Positions 1 to 6,568 of a stretch of 11,732 nucleotides of DNA are shown here, one piece after another. The DNA is taken from contig DFBP01000168.1 in the NCBI GenBank assembly GCA_002366685.1, positions 24,683 through 36,414 of the forward strand. The letters run 5' to 3'. The notes below the pieces were generated by a model. It worked only from the letters and a program-made list of their open reading frames with translations, had not been told where the DNA came from and did no database searches. Numbering within the stretch: the first letter of the stretch is position 1; each line of letters opens with the position of its first letter. The DNA comes from Rhodobacterales bacterium UBA3077 (GTDB lineage Bacteria > Pseudomonadota > Alphaproteobacteria > Rhodobacterales > Rhodobacteraceae). The position numbers and the translations under genes are program-made.

Positions 1-816
1 GGTACGTTTAACTTCGAAGGCGGCTGTTATGCAAAAACCATCCACCTGAGCGAAGAGGCCGAACCCGAGATTTATGCGACAACCAGCAAATTTGCGACCG
101 TTGTTGAAAATATGGTTTACGATCCACACACGCTTGAGCTGGATTTTAACGACGATAGCCTGACGCCAAATATGCGCTGCGCTTATCCGCTGCACTATAT
201 TGATAACGCTTCCGAATCCTCTCGTGGCGGTGTGCCGAAAAATGTGATCATGCTCACCTGTGATGCTTTTGGGGTATTACCGCCAATCGCGCGGCTTACT
301 TCTGCTCAGGCCATGTATCATTTCCTCTCCGGGTTTACTGCAAAAGTTCCCGGAACCGAAAAGGGCGTAACCGAGCCGATTCCGACCTTTTCAACCTGTT
401 TTGGCGCTCCTTTCATGCCGCGTCGGCCAGAGGCCTACGGCAACCTGCTTCGCAAAAAGATCACCGAAAACGGTGTGAATTGCTGGCTGGTTAATACGGG
501 CTGGACCGGCGGTCCTAAAGGCCATGGCGGCTCCAGGATGCCCATCCGGGCCACCCGCTCACTGCTCACGGCAGCCCTTAGCGGAAACCTGAACGACCGC
601 GAATTCCGGATTGATGAAAACTTTGGTTTTGAAGTGCCGGTGTCAGTGAAAGGCGTTGCAAAGATACTGCTGGATCCACGCAGAACCTGGGAGGACGTGA
701 CAGCCTATGACACGCAAGCCAACAAGCTTGTTTCCATGTTTGCCGATAACTTCAAGCAATACGAAAGCCATGTCGATAACGAGGTTTTGGCTGCCGCCAT
801 TGCTCCAAAAGGCTAG
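1..816 (+). CDS. pckA: Phosphoenolpyruvate carboxykinase (ATP), C-terminal 271 residues; 5' end outside the window
   Basis: The enzyme converts oxaloacetate and ATP to PEP, CO2 and ADP in the cytosol, the first committed step of gluconeogenesis from C4 acids. The open frame is already running at base 1 and ends in TAG at 814-816. The visible part begins within the conserved FNFEGGCYAKT segment (window residues 3-13), which follows the kinase-2/metal site. Next comes NMRCAYPLHYIDN with a conserved Arg at residue 59 that matches a substrate-binding Arg of the E. coli enzyme. After it come HFLSGFTAKVPGTE, TEPIPTFSTCFGAPF, LVNTGWTGG and the nucleotide-binding MPIRATRSLL segment. About 270 residues fits the second half of a 530-540 residue family member. 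An internal ATG at 112 is not the start, because family homology extends upstream of it. A GC-rich hairpin follows the stop. The nearby dehydrogenase suggests a role in acetate/C2 assimilation. The identity is secure; only the truncation limits what can be said. Confidence 0.97.
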   Translation, partial: GTFNFEGGCYAKTIHLSEEAEPEIYATTSKFATVVENMVYDPHTLELDFNDDSLTPNMRCAYPLHYIDNASESSRGGVPKNVIMLTCDAFGVLPPIARLTSAQAMYHFLSGFTAKVPGTEKGVTEPIPTFSTCFGAPFMPRRPEAYGNLLRKKITENGVNCWLVNTGWTGGPKGHGGSRMPIRATRSLLTAALSGNLNDREFRIDENFGFEVPVSVKGVAKILLDPRRTWEDVTAYDTQANKLVSMFADNFKQYESHVDNEVLAAAIAPKG

Positions 817-830
817 ATTGCAGAAATTGG

Positions 831-858
831 GCGGGGCAAACCAGTGTGTTTGCCCCGC
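831..858 (+). terminator. GC-rich hairpin after pckA
   Basis: A perfect 10-bp inverted repeat, GCGGGGCAAA (831-840) and TTTGCCCCGC (849-858), encloses an 8-nt loop and starts 15 nt after the pckA stop. It would form a strong hairpin at the 3' end of the pckA mRNA. No T-run follows, so it is not a canonical intrinsic terminator. It could be a weak terminator, a 3'-end stabiliser or a processing barrier. Confidence 0.65.
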
Positions 859-892
859 TCAACACCTAACAATGTTACCATCTTAGCGATAC

Positions 893-933
893 ATTTGCAT
901 TATTATTGCGCAAGCATTGACGGCGATGCAAAT
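893..933. promoter_or_regulatory. Candidate operator region upstream of the methylsuccinyl-CoA dehydrogenase gene
   Basis: Three related elements cluster here: TTTGCATT (894-901), the perfect palindrome TTGCGCAA (906-913) exactly 4 nt later, and ATGCAAAT (926-933). The last is an exact inverted copy of ATTTGCAT at 893-900. From memory, ScfR/RamB-family regulators such as PccR of Rhodobacter sphaeroides bind paired TTTGCAAA-like octamers separated by 4 nt. The architecture matches, although the second octamer deviates. These regulators respond to short-chain acyl-CoA, which would suit the downstream gene. The repeats are directly visible; the regulator assignment is inference. Confidence 0.4.
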
Positions 934-945
934 TCCCATTAAGCC
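917..945 (+). promoter_or_regulatory. Tentative promoter for the dehydrogenase gene
   Basis: TTGACG at 917-922 matches the sigma-70 -35 consensus at 5 of 6 positions. With a 17-nt spacer the -10 would be TAAGCC (940-945), a poor match. Transcription would start near 952, giving a leader of about 35 nt before the ATG at 987. The palindrome at 906-913 lies 3 nt upstream of the -35, and ATGCAAAT lies inside the spacer, a plausible place for a regulator. The poor -10 keeps confidence low. Confidence 0.3.
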
Positions 946-973
946 TGAATTCAAAATGCTGCAACGCACAATT

Positions 974-979
974 GAGAGG
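974..979 (+). promoter_or_regulatory. Ribosome binding site that fixes the ATG start at 987
   Basis: GAGAGG lies 7 nt upstream of the ATG at 987. The frame is also open from a TTG at 972, but that TTG overlaps the region of this Shine-Dalgarno sequence and would have none properly placed of its own. The ATG is therefore preferred. Confidence 0.75.
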
Positions 980-986
980 TTTTACT

Positions 987-2648
987 ATGGCAAACGCCGA
1001 CTCCCCCATTCTGGAAGATTTGTCTGCGCTCTGCGCGCAAGCACTGCTCGACACCAAACCCCTCATTGAACTTGCCAAAGGCCATTTGCAGGAGCTCGTG
1101 ATCCTCGATGGTCGTGTAAACGCGGCAAAACTGGAGGAATACCAGTACCTCGGACACGGATTGTCATGGTTTACAACCTATTTGTATAGTTTGGAGATGA
1201 TGGTCAATCATACTCACAACATTGTTTCAAAGAGTGTTTCCAGTAAAGTTGATTTGTTAATCCTGCAAATTGGTTTTTCAGAATACCTTGGCCAAATATT
1301 CTCGGGAATTCCAATGTCTCAAAGCGAAATCATTCGTCTGAGCGACTTTGGCATTGATACCGGAGAAGTACGTGCGCAAAGCACAGCCATTCGTACATTG
1401 CTCGAAAAAGGAAACACAGACGCGGCTCGCAAACTTCTAGTGCAACATATTGCGAAGCAATCAGGAGACCTGACCTTTGGTTCAGACGGTCTGAATGATG
1501 AATACGCCATGATCAGAGACCAGTTTCGAAAGTTTACCGAAAACAAAATAACCCCCTTTGCTCACGAATGGCATCTAAAAGATGAGCTCATTCCGATCGA
1601 GATTATCGCTGAACTTGGTGAGCTTGGCGTTTTTGGACTAACCATTCCCGAAGCCTATGGTGGCTTTGGCATGAGTAAAACCGCCATGTGCGTGGTAACC
1701 GAAGAGCTTTCGCGTGGTTATATTGGCGTTGGCTCGCTTGGTACGCGCTCCGAAATTGCTGCCGAGCTAATTTTGGGCGGCGGGACAGATGCCCAAAAAG
1801 ACAAATGGCTTCCTGTAATTGCAGATGCTTCCATCTTACCCACAGCCGTGTTCACCGAGCCCAACACCGGTTCCGATTTGGGAAGCTTAAAGACCCGCGC
1901 GGTGCGGGACGGAGACAAGTATCTGGTAACCGGAAACAAAACCTGGATCACCCACGCAGCGCGCGCCGATATCATGACGATGCTGGTCCGCACCAATCCG
2001 GAAACCGACAATTATTCGGGCCTTTCCATGATGATAGGCGAAAAACCTCGGGGCACCGAGGGCAATGACTTTCCGGCGGAAGGTATGTCTGGCAGCGAGA
2101 TTGAAGTACTGGGTTATCGCGGCATGAAAGAATATGAGTTGGGGTTCGACGGGTTCGAGGTGGATGCGGAAAACCTGCTCGGTGGCGTTGAAGGACTGGG
2201 TTTCAAGCAGTTGATGCAGACTTTTGAGGCCGCTAGAATCCAAACCGCAGCGCGCGCTATCGGGGTGGCGCAAAATGCGCTGGAGATTAGCTTGAAATAC
2301 GCGCAAGACAGAGCACAATTTGGCAAGCCCATTTTGGAATTTCCGCGCATTTATGGAAAACTGGCCATGATGGTCGTGGAGATCGCGATAGCCCGGCAGC
2401 TGACCTATTTTGCCGCAAAAGAAAAAGATGAGGGGCGTCGCTGTGACCTTGAAGCCGGCATGGCCAAGCTTTTGGCAGCACGCGTTGCCTGGGCTGCGGC
2501 CGATAACGGGGTGCAAATTCATGGTGGCAACGGATTTGCAACTGAATATCCGATTAGCCGGGTCCTCTGCGACGCCCGCATTCTAAACATTTTTGAAGGT
2601 GCAGCCGAAATTCAGGCGAATGTGATCGTTAGGCGTCTTTTAGCTTAA
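987..2648 (+). CDS. mcd: Probable (2S)-methylsuccinyl-CoA dehydrogenase, an N-terminally extended acyl-CoA dehydrogenase
   Basis: This 553-residue FAD flavoenzyme is predicted to oxidise (2S)-methylsuccinyl-CoA to mesaconyl-CoA in the ethylmalonyl-CoA pathway, passing electrons to ETF. The acyl-CoA dehydrogenase core runs from about residue 168 to the end. It includes TIPEAYGGFG (219-228), FTEPNTGSD (289-297), GNKTWITHA (316-324), the FAD-binding DRAQFGKPI (441-449), QIHGGNGFATEYP (510-522) and IFEGAAEIQ (535-543). Glu537 is the expected catalytic base. Residues 1-165 precede this core and are mostly helical-looking. An extension of that size, giving about 550 residues in all, is characteristic of methylsuccinyl-CoA dehydrogenases, whereas ordinary family members have about 380-400 residues. 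Neighbouring pckA fits C2 assimilation. Other ethylmalonyl-CoA pathway genes (ccr, ecm, mch, mcl) are not in the window. The acyl-CoA dehydrogenase family call is near certain; the substrate is inferred from architecture. An extended dehydrogenase acting on another acyl-CoA is the alternative. Confidence 0.82.
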   Translation: MANADSPILEDLSALCAQALLDTKPLIELAKGHLQELVILDGRVNAAKLEEYQYLGHGLSWFTTYLYSLEMMVNHTHNIVSKSVSSKVDLLILQIGFSEYLGQIFSGIPMSQSEIIRLSDFGIDTGEVRAQSTAIRTLLEKGNTDAARKLLVQHIAKQSGDLTFGSDGLNDEYAMIRDQFRKFTENKITPFAHEWHLKDELIPIEIIAELGELGVFGLTIPEAYGGFGMSKTAMCVVTEELSRGYIGVGSLGTRSEIAAELILGGGTDAQKDKWLPVIADASILPTAVFTEPNTGSDLGSLKTRAVRDGDKYLVTGNKTWITHAARADIMTMLVRTNPETDNYSGLSMMIGEKPRGTEGNDFPAEGMSGSEIEVLGYRGMKEYELGFDGFEVDAENLLGGVEGLGFKQLMQTFEAARIQTAARAIGVAQNALEISLKYAQDRAQFGKPILEFPRIYGKLAMMVVEIAIARQLTYFAAKEKDEGRRCDLEAGMAKLLAARVAWAAADNGVQIHGGNGFATEYPISRVLCDARILNIFEGAAEIQANVIVRRLLA

Positions 2649-3364
2649 CGCTGAACTTGTTCCAAAAACCTTTGTCTTGCCTCTGGTAAACGTGGCTGCC
2701 GGGTGGGTATCCATTTTTCAAAGAAGTAGCCGCTGAGCTTGAGAGCATCCTGAAATTCGGATCCCGTTATTTCACGGAATTCTGAAGATTGCAGAAACGC
2801 CGGGTAGACCAGCAAGCGGTCTTCATATCCTTTGGCAGCTTCACGCCCGACAGCACGGCCAGATTTGGGGGAAACATACGTAAGATCATATGTTTGCCCA
2901 GAAACTGCGCATTCGGAAAGATCAATTCCGTACCCCAGTGCGCCGAGTAATTCGAGCTCGAAAAGGCAGAACTTATGCTGCCAGTTTTCGTTATTCTCAA
3001 AGCGCGAGAGCAGGTCCATACAGCTATAATAGAGGTCTTGTTCCGGTTCGCGCTCTGGTAAATAGCGGGTTAACATTGCCGAAAGCGCATTAAACGCGTA
3101 GAGCTTGGGCCGCTCTGAAAGGAGCATCGCGCTTCGGGAATATTTTAGTTCAACGCTAAATGTTCCTAGCTGGTCTTCCAATCGCGCGCGCCATGTGAGC
3201 GAAAGCTGGGTTCCGGCTTGCAAGAGGGCAGCCGTTTTGCGCGAACCACCACCGCGGACAAGCCCCGCATGGCGGCCATGATGTTCGGTAAATACTTCGA
3301 TTATGGCCGCACTTTCCCCATGCCGCCGGACATTGAGAAGCACGCCCTGATCTTGCCATTCCAT
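2645..3364 (-). CDS. recO: DNA repair protein RecO
   Basis: RecO works with RecF and RecR to load RecA onto SSB-coated single-stranded DNA in gap repair and recombination. The 239 residues match the usual 230-250. The N-terminal part (about 1-80) has the OB-fold start typical of the family, MEWQDQGVLLNVRRHGE, with GLVRGGGSRKTAALLQAG at 34-51. The C-terminal helical part contains FELELLGALGYGIDLSEC (135-152) and YVSPKSGRAV (163-172). Only one Cys (C152) occurs around the place where some RecO proteins carry a four-Cys zinc site, so a zinc finger is unlikely. The gene starts 9 nt after the stop of the DUF1491 gene and is the last gene of the minus-strand cluster. Its TAA stop (2647..2645) overlaps the TAA of the convergent dehydrogenase gene, so there is no intergenic space and no visible terminator at its end. 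Confidence 0.95.
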   Translation of the reverse strand: MEWQDQGVLLNVRRHGESAAIIEVFTEHHGRHAGLVRGGGSRKTAALLQAGTQLSLTWRARLEDQLGTFSVELKYSRSAMLLSERPKLYAFNALSAMLTRYLPEREPEQDLYYSCMDLLSRFENNENWQHKFCLFELELLGALGYGIDLSECAVSGQTYDLTYVSPKSGRAVGREAAKGYEDRLLVYPAFLQSSEFREITGSEFQDALKLSGYFFEKWIPTRQPRLPEARQRFLEQVQR

Positions 3365-3373
3365 TTGACTAAC

Positions 3374-3703
3374 CTAGCCGAAAAGCCCGTCTTCGTCGAG
3401 AAGGGTTCGGCCCTCACGGTCCTCGACCTCGATCACCCACAGGTCCGGGTCAAAGTTGCGCTGCTTGTTGATCGTATTTTTAATCTCTTCTTCAGACCCG
3501 GTCGCCAAAACATCCCAAATTCGCGATCCATCGGCACTGTAGACACGGTGAAAAGCGGAAGCTGACCCATCAAGCGGGTTTGAGATCACCACAACGGCGC
3601 CTGCGGTTTCATCCCCTTTGTGGACAATAAATGCCGGAATATTAGCTAGACTTAGGCGACGCAGATAGGCCTGAACCCAAAAACCGGCGGTCAGGCGGGG
3701 CAC
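3374..3703 (-). CDS. DUF1491 family protein, function unknown
   Basis: This is a small 109-residue protein without a signal peptide or membrane segment. The start MPRLTAGFWVQAYLRR, the central GDETAGAVVVISNPLDGSAS (30-49) and the strongly conserved FDPDLWVIEVEDREGR (84-99) match what I recall of DUF1491, an alphaproteobacterial family of about 110 residues. The start is GTG (3703..3701), immediately after the era TAA with no base between. AAGGA (3718..3714) lies 10 nt upstream, inside the era coding end, so translation is probably coupled to era. Sitting between era and recO, it may be linked to ribosome, RNA or DNA maintenance, but that rests on position alone. No catalytic motif is evident. 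The family call is confident; no function can be assigned. Confidence 0.85.
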   Translation of the reverse strand: MPRLTAGFWVQAYLRRLSLANIPAFIVHKGDETAGAVVVISNPLDGSASAFHRVYSADGSRIWDVLATGSEEEIKNTINKQRNFDPDLWVIEVEDREGRTLLDEDGLFG

Positions 3704-4615
3704 TTAGTCCCCGTCCTTGTAGTTCAGGCCGATTTCCTCGTAGCGCTCGGATTCTTCCAGCCAATTCGGGCGGACTTTCACCTGAAGAAAGAGGTGAACC
3801 TTGCGGCCCAGAAATTCGGAAAGCTCTTTACGGGCATCCATCGATACGCCCTTGATCGTGGCCCCTTTTGGGCCAAGCAAAATGCCTTTGTGGCCATCGC
3901 GCATCACATAAATCATCTGGTCGATACGCACAGAGCCGTCTTTTCGATCCTCCCAGTTTTCGGTTTCGACCGTCAGCTGGTAGGGGAGCTCCTGATGCAA
4001 TCTTAGCGTTAATTTCTCGCGGGTGATCTCGGCGGCGATATGGCGCAACGGCGCATCGGCGATTTGGTCTTCGGGATAGTGCCAAGGGCCCACTGGTAGC
4101 TCGGCTGCCAGCCACTCGCGAAGTGTATCCACGCCATAACCTTTCTCAGCCGAGATCATGAATGTATTTTCAAAATTATATAGGTTATTCAGATCATTGG
4201 TTAGCTGTAAAAGATTTTCAGATTTTACTTTGTCAATTTTGTTGATCACCAAAGACACCCGCACGGTTGATGGAACATGCTCGGCCAGCCCCTCCAGAAT
4301 GGCCTTGACGCCCTCGCTGATTCCACGGTGTGCCTCGACGAGAAAAAGGACCAGATCAGCATCGGCGGCACCGCTCCACGCGGCGGAAACCATGGCTCGG
4401 TCAAGCCTGCGCTTGGGGCGGAACAAGCCCGGGGTATCCACAAATACGATCTGGCTATCGCCCTCAATCGCTATGCCACGGATACGGGCGCGGGTGGTTT
4501 GGACCTTGTGGGTCACGATCGAGACTTTGGCGCCGACCATTCGGTTCAGCAGCGTAGATTTTCCGGCATTTGGCTCGCCTATCAGGGCCACAAAACCACA
4601 TTTTTGCTCGGTCAT
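3704..4615 (-). CDS. era: GTPase Era, 30S ribosome assembly factor
   Basis: Era is an essential GTPase that binds the 3' end of 16S rRNA and assists 30S subunit maturation, coupling it to cell growth. The 303-residue protein has the full layout: P-loop GEPNAGKS (13-20), switch I region with QTTRARIRGI (39-48), DTPG (60-63), NKID (125-128) and SAEKGYG (155-161). A C-terminal KH domain follows, with the GxxG loop GPKG (248-251) in GILLGPKGATIKG. WEDRKDGSVRIDQMIYV marks the entry to the KH domain. The ATG (4615..4613) overlaps the rnc stop as ATGA, and GAAAGA 6 nt upstream can serve as ribosome binding site. The DUF1491 gene follows without a gap. The segment coding for residues about 125-153 (4157-4240) is clearly AT-richer than its surroundings, although the protein motifs there are intact. 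Confidence 0.98.
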   Translation of the reverse strand: MTEQKCGFVALIGEPNAGKSTLLNRMVGAKVSIVTHKVQTTRARIRGIAIEGDSQIVFVDTPGLFRPKRRLDRAMVSAAWSGAADADLVLFLVEAHRGISEGVKAILEGLAEHVPSTVRVSLVINKIDKVKSENLLQLTNDLNNLYNFENTFMISAEKGYGVDTLREWLAAELPVGPWHYPEDQIADAPLRHIAAEITREKLTLRLHQELPYQLTVETENWEDRKDGSVRIDQMIYVMRDGHKGILLGPKGATIKGVSMDARKELSEFLGRKVHLFLQVKVRPNWLEESERYEEIGLNYKDGD

Positions 4616-5298
4616 TTGGAATCTTTCAATTGGGCAAGGAGCGCGCTGGCGGCTTGCACTTGAGCGGCTTTTTTCGAGGCGGCCTGCCCGCGGGCGGCGT
4701 GGCCGTTCTGGATTGCCACTTCAACAGTAAAAACCGGCTGGTGATCCGGCCCCGTTCGGGAAATATCGGTGTAATCCGGCGTCGGCAAAGCACGCGCCTG
4801 CGCCCATTCTTGCAAAGAAGACTTCGGATCAATGGCGCGGGACTCAGCGGTGTAAACCCGTTCGCCCCAAAGCCGGAGAATAACGGCCTGTGCTGCCGAG
4901 AACCCGGCATCCAGGTAGACAGCCGCAATCACGGCTTCCATCGCATCTCCCAATAGCGCAATTTTTCGGCGGCCACCGGAGCGCATTTCAGAGCGCCCGA
5001 GCTTGAGCGCTTCACCGAGGTTTATTTGCTCGGCCACTTCGGCACAGGCCTCTTTACGGACGAGCGCATTAAAACGGGGGGCAAGCTGGCCCTCGCGGGC
5101 GGTTTCATCGGCTTCAAATAGCGCTTGGGCTATCACAAGGCCCAGAATTCGGTCACCGAGGAACTCAAGCCGTTGGTTGTCGTGGTCTTTGTTGGTCGAG
5201 GCAGAGGCGTGGGTGAGGGACTGCTGAAGCAGACCCTCGTCTTTAAAGCTATGCCCTAGTCGGCGGGCAAAGCTGGCAAAGGTCGGGTCCGCGCTCAA
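4612..5298 (-). CDS. rnc: Ribonuclease III
   Basis: RNase III is the double-stranded RNA endonuclease that processes the rRNA precursor and many mRNAs or antisense duplexes. The 228-residue protein has an N-terminal RNase III domain with the signature RLEFLGDRI (43-51) and the second acidic cluster GDAMEAVIAAVYLD (117-130). Asp49 and Glu121 match the catalytic Asp45 and Glu117 of the E. coli enzyme. A double-stranded RNA-binding domain occupies about 155-225, beginning DPKSSLQEWAQ and ending with GQAASKKAAQVQAA. The start is TTG (5298..5296), overlapping the lepB TGA as TTGA. AAGG (5309..5306) sits 7 nt upstream and there is no ATG nearby. The resulting N-terminus agrees with the family. rnc-era coupling is common in bacteria, and here the two overlap by 4 bp. 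Confidence 0.97.
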   Translation of the reverse strand: MSADPTFASFARRLGHSFKDEGLLQQSLTHASASTNKDHDNQRLEFLGDRILGLVIAQALFEADETAREGQLAPRFNALVRKEACAEVAEQINLGEALKLGRSEMRSGGRRKIALLGDAMEAVIAAVYLDAGFSAAQAVILRLWGERVYTAESRAIDPKSSLQEWAQARALPTPDYTDISRTGPDHQPVFTVEVAIQNGHAARGQAASKKAAQVQAASALLAQLKDSK

Positions 5299-6113
5299 TC
5301 TACTGCCTTGAAAAAGCGGTCAGAACGCCATGTCCAGAAATAGAACATGGATGTGCCCGCAGAGGAAAACACAATGCGATCCGCCCTGCCGATGATATTT
5401 TCGCGCGGAACAAAGCCAACACCGGTATTTGGGCCGGTTGGTGAAAAGCGGCTATCAACAGAGTTGTCGCGATTATCCCCCATAAAGAAGAACTTGCCGT
5501 CGGGAACCAGAAATTCTTCTGTGTTATCAACGCTGGCGTTGCCGATATCGAGAATACTATGCGAAACGCCGTTGGGCAGAACCTCGGTATAGCGCTGCTT
5601 GTCACAGTCCTCGCCAAAAGGCACACGGCCAGTGGAACACCGTGGCAGGCTACCCTCGGGGCCCTGGCGCTCCATCGCTTCAGTAAACACGCCATCGGGC
5701 GTTACGATCACCGGTTCGCCATTGATATGGAGCAGGCTGTCGATCATCTGGATACGGTCTCCCGGAAGGCCAACAAGACGTTTGATATAATCGGCGCCAT
5801 GGACGGGGTGTTTGAACACCACGACATCGCCGCGCTCCGGATCGGAGCCGAACAGGCGCTCGTCACTCCCTTTGGCAAAACCGCAGAAATCAACGCCAAA
5901 CATGCTGGGGCAGGACGCATAGGAATAGCCGTAAGCGAATTTATTGACAAAAAGAAAGTCGCCGATCAGCAAGGTGGATTTCATCGAGCCTGACGGGATC
6001 CAGAAGGGCTGGAAAAGTATGGTGCGAATGGCACCGGCGATCAGAAGCGCGTAAACCACGGTTTTTATGGTTTCGACGATCACGCCGTCTTTTTTCTTTT
6101 GCTTGGCAGCCAT
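5295..6113 (-). CDS. lepB: Signal peptidase I
   Basis: LepB is a membrane serine protease (Ser/Lys dyad) that removes signal peptides from Sec- and Tat-exported proteins on the periplasmic side. The 272-residue protein has a Lys-rich N-terminus, one membrane anchor (about 12-35) and then box B with the nucleophile in IPSGSMKSTLL (Ser43). The general base Lys111 is in YIKRLVGLPGD, and box E is MGDNRDNSVDSRF (211-223). The single anchor differs from the two in E. coli LepB but is usual in alphaproteobacteria. Cys68/Cys77 and Cys159/Cys170 lie in periplasmic segments and could form disulfides. The ATG at 6113..6111 follows a 53-bp gap after acpS, the widest gap between acpS and recO, and GAAAGA lies 6 nt upstream. 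The stop overlaps the rnc start. Confidence 0.96.
   Translation of the reverse strand: MAAKQKKKDGVIVETIKTVVYALLIAGAIRTILFQPFWIPSGSMKSTLLIGDFLFVNKFAYGYSYASCPSMFGVDFCGFAKGSDERLFGSDPERGDVVVFKHPVHGADYIKRLVGLPGDRIQMIDSLLHINGEPVIVTPDGVFTEAMERQGPEGSLPRCSTGRVPFGEDCDKQRYTEVLPNGVSHSILDIGNASVDNTEEFLVPDGKFFFMGDNRDNSVDSRFSPTGPNTGVGFVPRENIIGRADRIVFSSAGTSMFYFWTWRSDRFFKAVD
5306..5309 (-). promoter_or_regulatory. Ribosome binding site supporting the TTG start of rnc
   Basis: AAGG on the minus strand lies 7 nt upstream of the TTG at 5298, within the last codons of lepB. Because no ATG or GTG is available near the conserved N-terminus, this site and the TTGA overlap decide the start. It may keep RNase III synthesis tied to lepB translation. 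Confidence 0.55.
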
Positions 6114-6166
6114 GGATACTCTTTCAAATTGGGATAGGCGCTATGTGACGATGACAAGGCAAGATG

Positions 6167-6568
6167 TCAAGCTTCGGGCACGGCTTCGATGATGACAAAA
6201 GCCTGCGCCCAAGGGTGGTCATCGGTGAGGGTCACATGGATTTTGGCTATGTGGCCCGCGGGGGTTAAACGGCGGAGGCGTTCAAGCGCGCCGCCTGTCA
6301 GTTCCATCTCGGGTTGGCCGGTGGGCAGATTCTTAACCCGCATTTCCTTCCAAGCCACGCCCATGCGCAGGCCGGTACCGAGCGCCTTGGAGCACGCCTC
6401 CTTGGCGGCCCACCTTTTGGCATAGGTTTCAACGGTGGCAGCGCGGTATTCAGCGGTTTTTTTCTCGGTTTCCGAGAAAACTCTTTGCACAAATCGAACA
6501 CCGAACCGCTTGATAGTGCCTTCGATCCGCTCGATACTTACCATATCCGAACCTATGCCGATAATCAC
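6167..6568 (-). CDS. acpS: Holo-[acyl-carrier-protein] synthase
   Basis: AcpS transfers 4'-phosphopantetheine from CoA to a serine of apo-ACP, switching on fatty acid synthesis. The 133 residues match the usual 120-140. The N-terminal MIIGIGSDMVSIERI carries the Mg2+-binding Asp8, and KRWAAKEACSKALGTG (51-66) carries Glu57, the second metal ligand. The C-terminal IHVTLTDDHPWAQAFVIIE matches the conserved end of the family (typically HVSLSH...A.A.V). Here the usual Ser-His is replaced by Thr-Asp, a mild departure. The start is GTG (6568..6566), overlapping the pdxJ TGA as GTGA, with GGAG (6582..6579) 10 nt upstream inside pdxJ. The pdxJ-acpS pair is a widely conserved proteobacterial arrangement and implies translational coupling. 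Confidence 0.95.
   Translation of the reverse strand: MIIGIGSDMVSIERIEGTIKRFGVRFVQRVFSETEKKTAEYRAATVETYAKRWAAKEACSKALGTGLRMGVAWKEMRVKNLPTGQPEMELTGGALERLRRLTPAGHIAKIHVTLTDDHPWAQAFVIIEAVPEA

Noticed and set aside
972..986. TTG at 972 as the start of the dehydrogenase
   Set aside because: It would put the Shine-Dalgarno GAGAGG inside the coding region; the ATG at 987 is 7 nt from that site.
1887..2522. A 211-codon open frame on the minus strand inside the dehydrogenase gene
   Set aside because: It is antisense to a clear family member, has no family-like motif in its translation, and the plus-strand protein is intact throughout.
6114..6166. Promoter before lepB with TTGTCA as -35 (6157..6152)
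   Set aside because: The -35 is good, but no acceptable -10 lies 16-18 nt away; TATCCC is only 15 nt off and a poor match.
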